Shown: piece after piece, positions 44,749 to 52,496 of the stretch
Layout of the letters: every line of letters begins with the position of its first letter
How positions within the stretch are numbered: position 1 is the first letter of the stretch
From: Flavobacteriaceae bacterium
Lineage (GTDB): Bacteria; Bacteroidota; Bacteroidia; Flavobacteriales; Flavobacteriaceae
Assembly: GCA_018669795.1 (NCBI GenBank)
Contig: JABHSQ010000005.1
Coordinates: forward strand, 248,001-312,000
Direction: 5' to 3'
DNA: 64,000 nucleotides
Notes under the pieces: generated by a model
What the model was told of the DNA's origin: nothing
What the model saw: only the letters and a program-made list of their open reading frames with translations
Database searches by the model: none
Made by a program: the position numbers and the translations under genes

Positions 44749-45717
44749 TTATTTTTTTCTATACCAAGTCAATAAGTCTTGTATGGTTTCATTGATTGGT
44801 CTGACCAAATGATTTAAAGCTGTTTTAGCTTTAAAAAAATCCATTTGCTTTGGTGCTAGTTTTAAGGTTATTAAACTCTCTTTGCTTATAGGCCAATGTG
44901 AATTAAATATTTTTTTAGCAATTTTAATAAATGGTATTGTAGCGATTAGTAAAGGAATTGGAATACTAATAAAGTATTTTTTTGGGTTTGCAATTTCTGC
45001 AATTTGTTTGACGGTAAAATAATTACCACCCACTAAATAAATTTCTCCTTGTTTACCTAAACTAATACTATTAATAATGGTTTGTGATAAATCCCTAACA
45101 TCTACTATATTGTATCCTCCTGTGGTAATAAATGGGATTTTATAATTAGCCATGTCTATAATTGATTGTCCAAAATGTGAAGGTTTATGATCTGGAGGGC
45201 CAACAATAGCAGTTGGTCTTATTATAAAAGCTGCTAAGCTAAAATTTTCAATCGCTTTCAGTACTTTTTTTTCAGCGGTTGCTTTTGTCCAATCATACAA
45301 AAAATGATCTTTTGTTTTATAGGGTCTATTTTCGGTATATACTTCCTTCTTTTTAGTTTCAATAACTGCAGCACAAGAGCTTATATAAATCATTTTAACG
45401 TTTTGATTTAAACAAGCATCAATTAAATGTTCTGTACCTTTTACATTGATTTGATAAACTTCACTTTCATTTTTATCACCAATAGAAATAATACCGGCTG
45501 CATGAATTAATACAGACGTATTTTTAAGCAACTCTTTTAAGGTATCCGGTTTTAATACGTCTCCCTTAATCCAATTTAAATTTGGATGAATTACAGTAGG
45601 TTTACTATGGTAATATAGTGCATTGACATAATAGTTTTTTTCAAGAAGTAATGTTATCAAACAACTTCCTAAATGACCGGCTCCTCCCGTGATACTAATA
45701 AATTTCTCTTTATCCAT
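44749..45717 (-). CDS. NAD(P)-dependent SDR, 3beta-HSD/DFR-like
   Basis: 322 residues. Extended short-chain dehydrogenase with nucleotide loop TGGAGHLGSCL (about 10-20), ISSCAAV with the catalytic-region Ser, YDWTK active-site Tyr-Lys (about 145), RPTAIVGPPDHKP and GGYNIVDVRDLSQ. This is the branch that includes 3beta-hydroxysteroid dehydrogenase/isomerase, dihydroflavonol reductase and hopanoid-associated sugar epimerases. The gene ends 5 bases before the 5alpha-reductase gene, and both redox steps would act on a related ring system if the steroid reading is right. Cytoplasmic. Confidence 0.85.
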   Translation of the reverse strand: MDKEKFISITGGAGHLGSCLITLLLEKNYYVNALYYHSKPTVIHPNLNWIKGDVLKPDTLKELLKNTSVLIHAAGIISIGDKNESEVYQINVKGTEHLIDACLNQNVKMIYISSCAAVIETKKKEVYTENRPYKTKDHFLYDWTKATAEKKVLKAIENFSLAAFIIRPTAIVGPPDHKPSHFGQSIIDMANYKIPFITTGGYNIVDVRDLSQTIINSISLGKQGEIYLVGGNYFTVKQIAEIANPKKYFISIPIPLLIATIPFIKIAKKIFNSHWPISKESLITLKLAPKQMDFFKAKTALNHLVRPINETIQDLLTWYRKK

Positions 45718-45768
45718 TTTATTTGAAAAAACAATTGGGAAGATACTGAATTTGTTGAACTAATAAAT

Positions 45769-46428
45769 TTATTTAAAATAAGGAGTTATTTTATTAAAAC
45801 TAATTTCTTTAAAATTTGAAATTATTTTAGTTGCCTCTGCATATTCTTGATTTTTTGAATTAGGACTTTTAAAAGCTACACAAAAGATACCTGCAGCTGC
45901 AGCTGCTTTAATACCATTGGTAGAGTCTTCAATAACCAAACATTCATTTTTTGAATGCCCTGAAGCGATAGCGGCTTTTATAAATATCTCTGGATGAGGT
46001 TTAGACGCTTTTAAATCTGCCCCACTAAGTTTCGCTATAAAATAGTTATTTAGTCCAAACCTGTTAAAAACATTATTTATCGTAGCCATAGAAGCTGAAG
46101 ATGCTAGTACCAGCGTTATACCGTTTTTGTGATAATCTTTAATTAAATCTAAAACACCATCAATGAGAGCTAAGTTTTTATCATTAAAAAACAGTTCCTT
46201 AAAAAAATTTCTTTTCAGTAGAACTAAGGTTTCTGATGATTGAGATAAATTAAAAAGGTTGCAAAGTTGTTTGCATATATTGCTAGTAGATTGTCCTGTA
46301 AATGATTCATACAATGTATCTGAAACAGTAATATTTACTGCATCAAACATTTTATAATACGCTTTACAATGTAGCGGCTCGGTATCTACAATGACCCCAT
46401 CCATATCAAATAAAACGGCTTTTAACAT
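45769..46428 (-). CDS. HAD-superfamily hydrolase (beta-phosphoglucomutase-like)
   Basis: 219 residues from the ATG at 46428; an upstream in-frame ATG at 46443 adds only five residues. Motif I FDMDGVIVDTEP, motif II LVLASSA, motif III Lys in ASKPHPE and motif IV VIEDSTNGIKAA are all present, with a helical cap after motif I as in beta-phosphoglucomutase and phosphoglycolate phosphatase. Substrate unclear; a sugar phosphate or polyprenyl-type phosphate are options. It precedes the SDR gene by 51 bases. Confidence 0.88.
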   Translation of the reverse strand: MLKAVLFDMDGVIVDTEPLHCKAYYKMFDAVNITVSDTLYESFTGQSTSNICKQLCNLFNLSQSSETLVLLKRNFFKELFFNDKNLALIDGVLDLIKDYHKNGITLVLASSASMATINNVFNRFGLNNYFIAKLSGADLKASKPHPEIFIKAAIASGHSKNECLVIEDSTNGIKAAAAAGIFCVAFKSPNSKNQEYAEATKIISNFKEISFNKITPYFK

Positions 46429-46477
46429 AGTTTTTATTTGCAAATATACACGATGATTTAACCAATCGAATACTAAG

Positions 46478-46624
46478 TTATTGATTTGCGATTTTAATAA
46501 TTTGCTTCAGCTTTTCTTTGCGAGTATCTTCTTCTTCTTCTCGTAATTTATTTTTTTTGCGATTGATAAGTTTTGTATGCTTTGCTTTATTTCGAGTATT
46601 TTTTTCCTTTCCTTTTTTGGCCAT
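46478..46624 (-). CDS. Small, highly basic protein (48 residues)
   Basis: ATG at 46624, stop at 46478-46480. About half of the residues are Lys, Arg or Glu (MAKKGKEKNTRNKAKHTKL, then LREEEEDTRKEKLK). No Cys, no membrane segment; predicted to be one charged helix. Similar short Lys-rich proteins starting MAKK are found in other flavobacteria, from memory. It could bind nucleic acid or ribosomes. The clean ATG and charged, non-random composition support a real gene. Confidence 0.55.
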   Translation of the reverse strand: MAKKGKEKNTRNKAKHTKLINRKKNKLREEEEDTRKEKLKQIIKIANQ

Positions 46625-46750
46625 AAGTCTAACAAAAATAGAGAAATAATAAAATAGGTTTATGAATGTGTATTAATTTATTATAATTATTTATTTGTTT
46701 AATGAAATGTTATTATGATTAAACAGATTTTTGTACCTTTATAAAATAAA

Positions 46751-46815
46751 TTTTGTATAAAAAAAGACTATATGTAAGCATTTTTTGAATTTTTTTTTTC
46801 TAATTTTATACAAAA
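46751..46815. promoter_or_regulatory. Perfect 12-bp inverted repeat before the TIGR03643/photolyase genes
   Basis: TTTTGTATAAAA at 46751-46762 and its exact reverse complement at 46804-46815 flank 41 bases. A TACCTTTA box at 46734-46741 may be the -7 element, which would place both arms downstream of the start site. Bacterial photolyase genes are often controlled by light-responsive MerR-type repressors (LitR/CarH); an operator role here is inference. Confidence 0.45.
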
Positions 46816-46848
46816 ACAAATAAGTTTTTAATACATATATAGTTTAAC

Positions 46849-47136
46849 ATGACAGAAAAATTGCAATTTACGATGCGGGAATTAGATCGCATTATAGAAA
46901 TGGCTTGGGAAGATCGCACTACTTTTGAGGCTATACTACTCCAATTTGGATTGCCAGAAAATGAAGTCATTAAGCTAATGCGCAGAAACTTAAAAGAATC
47001 TAGTTTTAAACGTTGGCGTAAACGTGTTAATAGTGGTGTAAGTAAAAAACATTTAAAAAAACGAAATCCAGCAATTAGTCGCTTTAAATGTTCTCGGCAA
47101 AAAGCCATATCTGGGAATAAAATAAGCAAGCGTTAA
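46849..47136 (+). CDS. TIGR03643-family protein
   Basis: 95 residues, basic. The pattern LDRIIEMAWEDRTTFEAILL, LPENEVIKLMRRNLK, SFKRWRKRV is the TIGR03643 family, a short helix-turn-helix-like protein found next to cryptochrome/photolyase genes. No direct function is established; a regulatory or DNA-binding role is plausible from its composition. It ends exactly where the photolyase frame begins (no gap). Confidence 0.85.
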   Translation: MTEKLQFTMRELDRIIEMAWEDRTTFEAILLQFGLPENEVIKLMRRNLKESSFKRWRKRVNSGVSKKHLKKRNPAISRFKCSRQKAISGNKISKR

Positions 47137-47643
47137 ATGGAATTATTTGAAACCCAATCTTCCCTTTTTCCAACTAAATATTCTGAAATACTTCAGCGTG
47201 TTCGCCTTATAGACCCTATTAAGTATAGTTCGACACGAAATTACATCAATGGTTCGGTTAGCCATTTATCACCTTATATTTCAAGGGGAATTATTTCTAC
47301 AAAATTTATTCTATCCGAAATTTTAAATCGTGGATATAAACCTGGTCAGGTTGAAAAATTCATACAAGAATTAACTTGGAGAGACTACTGGCAACAGGTT
47401 TGGGTTTCAAAAGGTGACGGTATAAATGAAGACATTAAAAATAAGCAAACACCCATTACTAACACCTGTATTTCAAAAGCTATCATTGAAGCCAATACTG
47501 GTATTCAAGCAATAGATCAAAGCATTCAAAATTTTTATAAAACAGGCTATTTACACAATCACCTAAGGATGTATATCGCTTCAATAGCTTGTAATATAGC
47601 GGCTAGCGGTCCTACAAGCGATATTATAAGGATGCTTAAATAG
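47137..47643 (+). pseudogene. Photolyase/cryptochrome-related gene, 3'-truncated
   Basis: 168 residues matching the start of the FAD-binding domain of flavobacterial photolyase-like proteins: STRNYINGSVSHLSPYISRG, ELTWRDYWQQVWV and GYLHNHLRMYIASIACNIA. After that (about 47607) similarity stops and 13 unrelated residues lead to a stop. The region expected next (the WASNALSWQWVAG-type segment that holds much of the flavin pocket) is missing, and it is not found in any frame of the following 870 bases. The protein should be about two to three times longer, so it is very probably inactive. Confidence 0.75.
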
Positions 47644-47887
47644 AGTGACATAGTTCGATTTTTTCAGGTGTGCTAGGCCAGTTTAAGTTGTTGTTGATAC
47701 AACTAGATACAGATGCCCATATCTTAAGCTTATTCAAAATTTGAATTCGTTTATTAGGTAATTTAGCTATAGGTATACACTCCTTCATCTTGGTCATAAA
47801 TTTAACATAATAAAAATAAGCTGTATACAGCTCTTTTTTTAAAATATTTACCGTTGTTTGCTTCTCTCTAGCGTTACTCTGAAATCT
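47636..47887 (-). other. Orphan open frame in the scar, unidentified
   Basis: An 83-codon minus-strand frame without a start near its upstream end (stop-to-stop, ending at 47636). It reads VNILKKELYTAYFYYV, then a Met 54 codons from the end (MTKMKECIPIAKLPNKRI) and ends WPSTPEKIELCHSI. The composition looks protein-like rather than random, but I recognise no family. It may be the 3' remnant of a gene whose upstream part is broken by stops. Confidence 0.3.
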
Positions 47888-48200
47888 TCATTAATATTAA
47901 TGATTTTTTTTATGCCATCTTACGCTTATGCTATATAGTTATCATCCCCAACCAAAAAAATCACTTCAGTCTGTCCCATTGTTTGAGCGGTTTATTTATG
48001 AAGATCTAGTTAAGTATTAAAACTATTGAAAAAGCGATGTATTTTTTAATTCTTGTTGCTTTGTATCTTGTCAAATTAACATCGTTTACAAAAGTAATAA
48101 TATTTTTCGAACTCGCTACTTTTTAAATAAGCTATTGCAGTATGCCATCAACTTTTATCAGTCTAGTTTAGTTGTGCTTATCATTGAAGAACTCAGTAAG

Positions 48201-48226
48201 CCTTAGCTAAAATAAATTAGCTAAGG
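48201..48226. repeat. Perfect inverted repeat built on TTAGCTAA
   Basis: CCTTAGCTAA (48201-48210) and TTAGCTAAGG (48217-48226) form a 10-bp stem with a 6-base loop; partial pairing continues outwards (AGTAA with TTACT). No T run follows, so a simple terminator is unlikely. It overlaps the first tandem repeat unit. Confidence 0.7.
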
Positions 48227-48311
48227 AGTTACTAATTAAAAGGGTTAGCAATCTTGCTAAAATAAATTAGCTAAGGAGTTACTAATTAAAAGGGTTAGCA
48301 ATCTTGCTAAA
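48206..48311. repeat. Tandem direct repeat, two perfect 50-bp units
   Basis: Bases 48206-48255 and 48256-48305 are identical, followed by six bases of a third unit. Identity over 50 bases points to a recent duplication. Confidence 0.9.
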
Positions 48312-48518
48312 GGAAATTTGAATGCACGATTTACGGGAGTATTTTATAACTTGTAAATCGAAAACAAAAATTTTGAATTGAAAATTAATTATTAACATTT
48401 AAACAAAATTTATTTATAAAACATTTGACAGAATAATTGATTAGCGATCAATCAAAAACACCACTATTCTTTTTTTAAGTAAAAAAGATGCAACAGTATA
48501 AGACCTGTTTTCTGAAAA

Positions 48519-49805
48519 TTAATCCAATTCCTTTTTATAAGTCTCTGGGATAAATAATGCGGTTAAAATGGCGATAATACAAGTTGCTATTAAATAATAG
48601 GCAGGCATCCATACATTTCCTCCACTAACTTTTATTAACCAAGTACATACAAGGGGGGTAGTACCTCCAAATAATGCCAATGAAATATTATAGCTTATGG
48701 AAAGCCCTGTATATCGAATACTTGTTGGAAAAGATTCCGTCATTAGCGCAGGTATTACTGCCTGAAACATGGCCTCAAAAAGAGAAAATACGAGCATCGC
48801 TATAAGTATGGCCATAAAAGTATTTTCAAACATCAATGCAAAAAGAGGGTATGTAAAAATAGCAAAGCCAATAAGAGACATAAACAGTACTTTTTTTCGG
48901 CCAATTTTATCGCTTATAAATCCAAATAATGGTATTATAAGCATTAATACAATGATTGCAATAGTGTGAGCTGATAGTGCATCTTCCAATTTTACATCAT
49001 GAAAAGTATGTAAATAAGACGGAAGAAAAATAAATATCAGATAAACAGAAACACCAAATGCCCAGCTTAACAAGATTATTTTGAGTGCTTGCATCTTATA
49101 GTCTGCCCAGAATTCAGCCAATGGAGTTTTAGTTGATGTATGTTCTTTTTTAATTTTATCATAATAGGCATCAGCACCCATCCTTTTGCGAAGATAAATA
49201 CCTATAATACCAATTACTGCTCCAAATAGAAAGGGAATTCTCCATCCAAAATCGTGTAACTGTTCTGTCGATAGCAAACCTGTAATTAGTGATGCAATTC
49301 CGGAACCCAAGAGCATTCCGCCAAAAACACCAAAGGTAGACCAACTGCCGTAAAAACCTCGTTTTCCTTTGGGTGCTTTCTCCACTAGAAATGATATTGA
49401 TCCGGTAAACTCTCCACCTACCGAAAGACCTTGCAAGAGTCTTAATGTTACAAGTAAGGCTGCCGAATACCATCCAATATTCACATAAGTAGGAAGAAAA
49501 CCAATCAATGTTGTTGGGATGGCCATTAATAGTACAGATATCATCAAGGCTTTCTTTCGGCCATACTTATCTCCAATATGACCAAATATTACCCCACCTA
49601 TAGGGCGCATTAAATAACCAGCGGCGAACACTCCAAATGCTGCAATTAATTGAACTATTTTATCTTCCTCAGGAAAAAATTGCGCGCCAATTACAGTGGC
49701 AAAAAAACCGTAAACTGTAAAATCGTACCACTCTAATATATTACCAACAAACCCAGCTATAAGAGACCGTTTGTTAATAGGGCTGGTTTCTGTTTTTTTA
49801 ATCAT
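48519..49805 (-). CDS. MFS transporter, metabolite:H+ symporter (MHS) family
   Basis: 428 residues with 12 membrane segments. MHS features: GNILEWYDFTVYGFFA near the start, the loop GDKYGRKKALMISV, GLSVGGEFTGS and SDKIGRKKVLFMS in the second half. Members take up osmolytes, citrate, alpha-ketoglutarate, shikimate or similar organic acids with protons; ProP and KgtP are relatives. Inner membrane. It has no close operon partner; mqo is divergent, 278 bases away. Confidence 0.92.
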   Translation of the reverse strand: MIKKTETSPINKRSLIAGFVGNILEWYDFTVYGFFATVIGAQFFPEEDKIVQLIAAFGVFAAGYLMRPIGGVIFGHIGDKYGRKKALMISVLLMAIPTTLIGFLPTYVNIGWYSAALLVTLRLLQGLSVGGEFTGSISFLVEKAPKGKRGFYGSWSTFGVFGGMLLGSGIASLITGLLSTEQLHDFGWRIPFLFGAVIGIIGIYLRKRMGADAYYDKIKKEHTSTKTPLAEFWADYKMQALKIILLSWAFGVSVYLIFIFLPSYLHTFHDVKLEDALSAHTIAIIVLMLIIPLFGFISDKIGRKKVLFMSLIGFAIFTYPLFALMFENTFMAILIAMLVFSLFEAMFQAVIPALMTESFPTSIRYTGLSISYNISLALFGGTTPLVCTWLIKVSGGNVWMPAYYLIATCIIAILTALFIPETYKKELD

Positions 49806-49889
49806 TGTTTTTTTTTGTCAAAATAAAGATAAATAATTTTGCATTAATAGACCTAATAATTTAAAAAAGTTTAATCAACAGGCTAGCAT

Positions 49890-49972
49890 CCTTCAATACA
49901 ATTCAAACTGGTCATTGAGTGTTCCGATTGCAAATCGGAATGTATCGAAATGACTTTGTTTACCCTTCGATA
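49890..49972. repeat. Dispersed palindromic repeat, copy 1 (most complete)
   Basis: The core is a perfect 8-bp hairpin TTCCGATT-GCA-AATCGGAA inside outer arms GTCATT and AATGAC. The left half recurs at about 55936-55975 and the right half at about 57708-57743. It lies in the divergent spacer between the transporter and mqo. Confidence 0.7.
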
Positions 49973-50083
49973 CTATTCACAGAAAAAGCGAATCACTAAT
50001 TTGCAAATATACGCCTAATACAAAAAATTCTCATAGATACTCTATTCAGTTTTTATTTACTAGATTAGTTGCTTAAATAAATT

Positions 50084-51559
50084 ATGAAGAATCTAGAATA
50101 TGATTTAGTGTGTGTTGGAGGAGGTATCATGAGTGCAACCTTAGCGCTTTTGTGTAAGATACTAAAACCTGACTTGAATATTTTAATCCTTGAAAGGCTG
50201 GGTAATGTCGCAAAAGAAAGTTCTGCATCATGGAATAATGCAGGAACGGGGCACTCTGCTCTTTGTGAATTAAATTATACCCCTGAAGATAAAGATGGAA
50301 ATATTGACATTCATAAAGCCATTAAAATTTGCGGACAATTTGAAATGTCCAAACAGTTTTGGGCTTATTTGGTAACTGAAAAACTTATTCAAGACCCTTC
50401 CACATTTATTACAAAATGCCCTCATCATAGCTTTGTAACTGGCAAGAAAAATGCTCTTTACTTAAAGAAACGTTTTAAAGCAATGAAAGAACACTTTATG
50501 TTTGATTCGATTCAATTCACTACAGAATTTGAAATAATGAAAGAATGGTTTCCTTTAATATTAGAAGGAAGAGATAAGAAAGATGTTATTGCTGCTTCTA
50601 AAATTGATAGGGGAACAGAAATGAATTTCGGAAGTCTTACAGAACAATTGTATAAAATATTAGAAACAACATATAACACCAAAGTATTATGCAATAGAGA
50701 AGCAATAGATGTTGATCCCTACAGTGATGAAGATTGGTGTATAAAAGTTAAAGATATTCTTACTAAAGAAGTAACATTCGTAGCGACTAAGCATGTTTTT
50801 ATAGGTGCAGGAGGTGGAAGTCTACCATTACTCGAAAAAGTAGAGATCGATGAAAAGGATGGTTATGGTGGTTTTCCAATAAGTGGGGAATGGCTCGTTT
50901 GTAAAAACGAAAAAATTATTAACCAGCATTTTGCCAAAGTTTATAGTATGGCAGAGTTAGGTTCCCCTCCTATGTCTGAACCTCACTTAGACACCAGGTA
51001 TATTAATGGAAAACGGGAACTTCTATTTGGTCCATTTGCAGGATTTAGCACTAAATTTTTAAAAAAAGGCTCGTATCTAGATTTATTTAAGTCTATAAAG
51101 ATTGATAATCTTCCTTCGATGTGGGGTGTTTTTTGGCATAATTTACCCTTGACAAAATATTTAATCCATCAAGTGATGATGTCATTTGATGATCGAATGA
51201 ATGCGTTGCGTATTTTTATGAAAGACGCAAAAAATGAAGATTGGGAAATTATTGTTGCGGGGCAAAGAGTGCAAACTATAAAACGTGATAAAGAGGAGGG
51301 AGGAAAGTTAGAATTCGGTACTAAAACAGTAAGCAGTAAATGCGGAAAAATTACGTGCCTTCTTGGGGCATCACCTGGAGCATCAACATCAGTTGCCGCT
51401 ATGTTGGAGGTTATTGAAATGGCATTTCCAGAAATACTCAATTCCAATACCGGTAAAGAAATTTTAAAAAAGGTAATACCTTCTCTAAATGTTCCTATTG
51501 ATTCGAAATCTTTTAAGAAAAATTTAAAGGATGTAACAATAAGTTTAGGCTTAAAGTAA
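50084..51559 (+). CDS. mqo: Malate:quinone oxidoreductase
   Basis: 491 residues. FAD-binding dinucleotide loop DLVCVGGGIMSATLAL near the start, ERLGNVAKESSASWNNAGTG, and the C-terminal LLGASPGASTSVAAML that contacts FAD. It is a peripheral membrane enzyme oxidising malate to oxaloacetate and passing electrons to menaquinone, replacing or helping malate dehydrogenase in the TCA cycle. Full length. It follows the repeat copy and converges with the sterol-desaturase-family gene. Confidence 0.96.
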   Translation: MKNLEYDLVCVGGGIMSATLALLCKILKPDLNILILERLGNVAKESSASWNNAGTGHSALCELNYTPEDKDGNIDIHKAIKICGQFEMSKQFWAYLVTEKLIQDPSTFITKCPHHSFVTGKKNALYLKKRFKAMKEHFMFDSIQFTTEFEIMKEWFPLILEGRDKKDVIAASKIDRGTEMNFGSLTEQLYKILETTYNTKVLCNREAIDVDPYSDEDWCIKVKDILTKEVTFVATKHVFIGAGGGSLPLLEKVEIDEKDGYGGFPISGEWLVCKNEKIINQHFAKVYSMAELGSPPMSEPHLDTRYINGKRELLFGPFAGFSTKFLKKGSYLDLFKSIKIDNLPSMWGVFWHNLPLTKYLIHQVMMSFDDRMNALRIFMKDAKNEDWEIIVAGQRVQTIKRDKEEGGKLEFGTKTVSSKCGKITCLLGASPGASTSVAAMLEVIEMAFPEILNSNTGKEILKKVIPSLNVPIDSKSFKKNLKDVTISLGLK

Positions 51560-51618
51560 AAAAATATCAAATAAAAGCGCTATCAAATAAGTAAACGGAA
51601 TGCCTAGATATTCAATAA

Positions 51619-52494
51619 CTAGTTGTTTCTTTTTCTAAATCCGTAGGTGTTTTGATCTATAAAACTCTTGGGAAATTTATCGATACCAGGAAATCCCAAG
51701 TTAATAGTCCCGCTATCTTCTGGTATGTAATTAGTTTTAAAGATATAATCCCAAAGGCTTAGGCTAATTCCAAAATTCACGCCATACTTGCCTTCTGGCA
51801 CATCATAAGCATGGTGTTGTAAATGCATTACCGGGTTATTAATAATATATTTTAGGGGCCCCCAGGTAATTTTAATATTAGCGTGGTTAAAGTGACCGAT
51901 AGTAATTGCAATAAAATGAACAATGTAGGCCTGTTCTGGCTCAAAGCCAAACAATATCATAACAGCGAATGTTTTCAATGGCTTATAAAAGATGTTTTCC
52001 ATCCAGTGGTAACGCAAATGTGCTGCAAATCCCATTTCTTTAACGCTGTGGTGAACTTTATGGAATTTCCAAAGAAAGGAGTATTTATGGAGTAATGTAT
52101 GAGTAAACCACTGCACAAAATCCAAGATAATAAAGAAAACAACTAATTGCAACCACAAAGGCCAACTAGATGGATTGATAAGTGCTATGGTTTTATTTGT
52201 AATTCCGATATCAGTAAAACCTACTTGTAAAAGTTTGTAAAATCCACTTATAGCAATAGAAAAGATAAAGAAATTAAAAAACATATAAAAGCCATCTAAC
52301 CAAAAATCCTTTCTAAAAACAGATTGTTCCTTTCTCCACGGAAAAGCAATTTCTAAAACCCATACAAAAAGAGAAATAGTAATTAATCCCCAAAAGTAAT
52401 TGGTATACCAAGGCACTTCAAAAAGGATCGATTTCCAAGTCCAATCGACGGTTCCGTTAAAAGCATTAAAAAATGTATCTAGGTATTTAATCAT
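51619..52494 (-). CDS. Sterol desaturase / fatty acid hydroxylase family protein
   Basis: 291 residues with about four membrane segments. The di-iron histidine motifs are HTLLH, HKVHHS and LQHHAYD, plus further His residues (HFNHAN), as in the fatty acid hydroxylase superfamily. The enzyme inserts oxygen or a double bond in a lipid chain or ring in the membrane. It starts 2 bases after the rhodanese gene's stop, so it is read with the sulfite-oxidation genes although no functional link is obvious. Substrate unknown. Confidence 0.9.
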   Translation of the reverse strand: MIKYLDTFFNAFNGTVDWTWKSILFEVPWYTNYFWGLITISLFVWVLEIAFPWRKEQSVFRKDFWLDGFYMFFNFFIFSIAISGFYKLLQVGFTDIGITNKTIALINPSSWPLWLQLVVFFIILDFVQWFTHTLLHKYSFLWKFHKVHHSVKEMGFAAHLRYHWMENIFYKPLKTFAVMILFGFEPEQAYIVHFIAITIGHFNHANIKITWGPLKYIINNPVMHLQHHAYDVPEGKYGVNFGISLSLWDYIFKTNYIPEDSGTINLGFPGIDKFPKSFIDQNTYGFRKRNN

Positions 52495-52496
52495 AA

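Larger units (their letters stand above)
47644..48518. other. Gene-poor scar between truncated photolyase and MHS transporter
   Basis: About 875 bases without an intact gene. It holds the orphan minus frame, stop-riddled minus-strand text, a 10-bp perfect hairpin at 48201-48226 and two perfect 50-bp tandem repeats. It takes the place of the missing photolyase 3' end, which suggests a deletion joined to unrelated DNA or the residue of an old insertion. Confidence 0.6.

Noticed and set aside
47900-47980. HicB-like antitoxin start (MGQTEVIFLVGDD) on the minus strand
   Set aside because: Only about 13 residues look suggestive before stops; too short to claim a toxin-antitoxin remnant.
48206-48311. 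CRISPR-like repeat
   Set aside because: Only two units, directly adjacent with no unique spacers and no cas genes; it is a plain tandem duplication.
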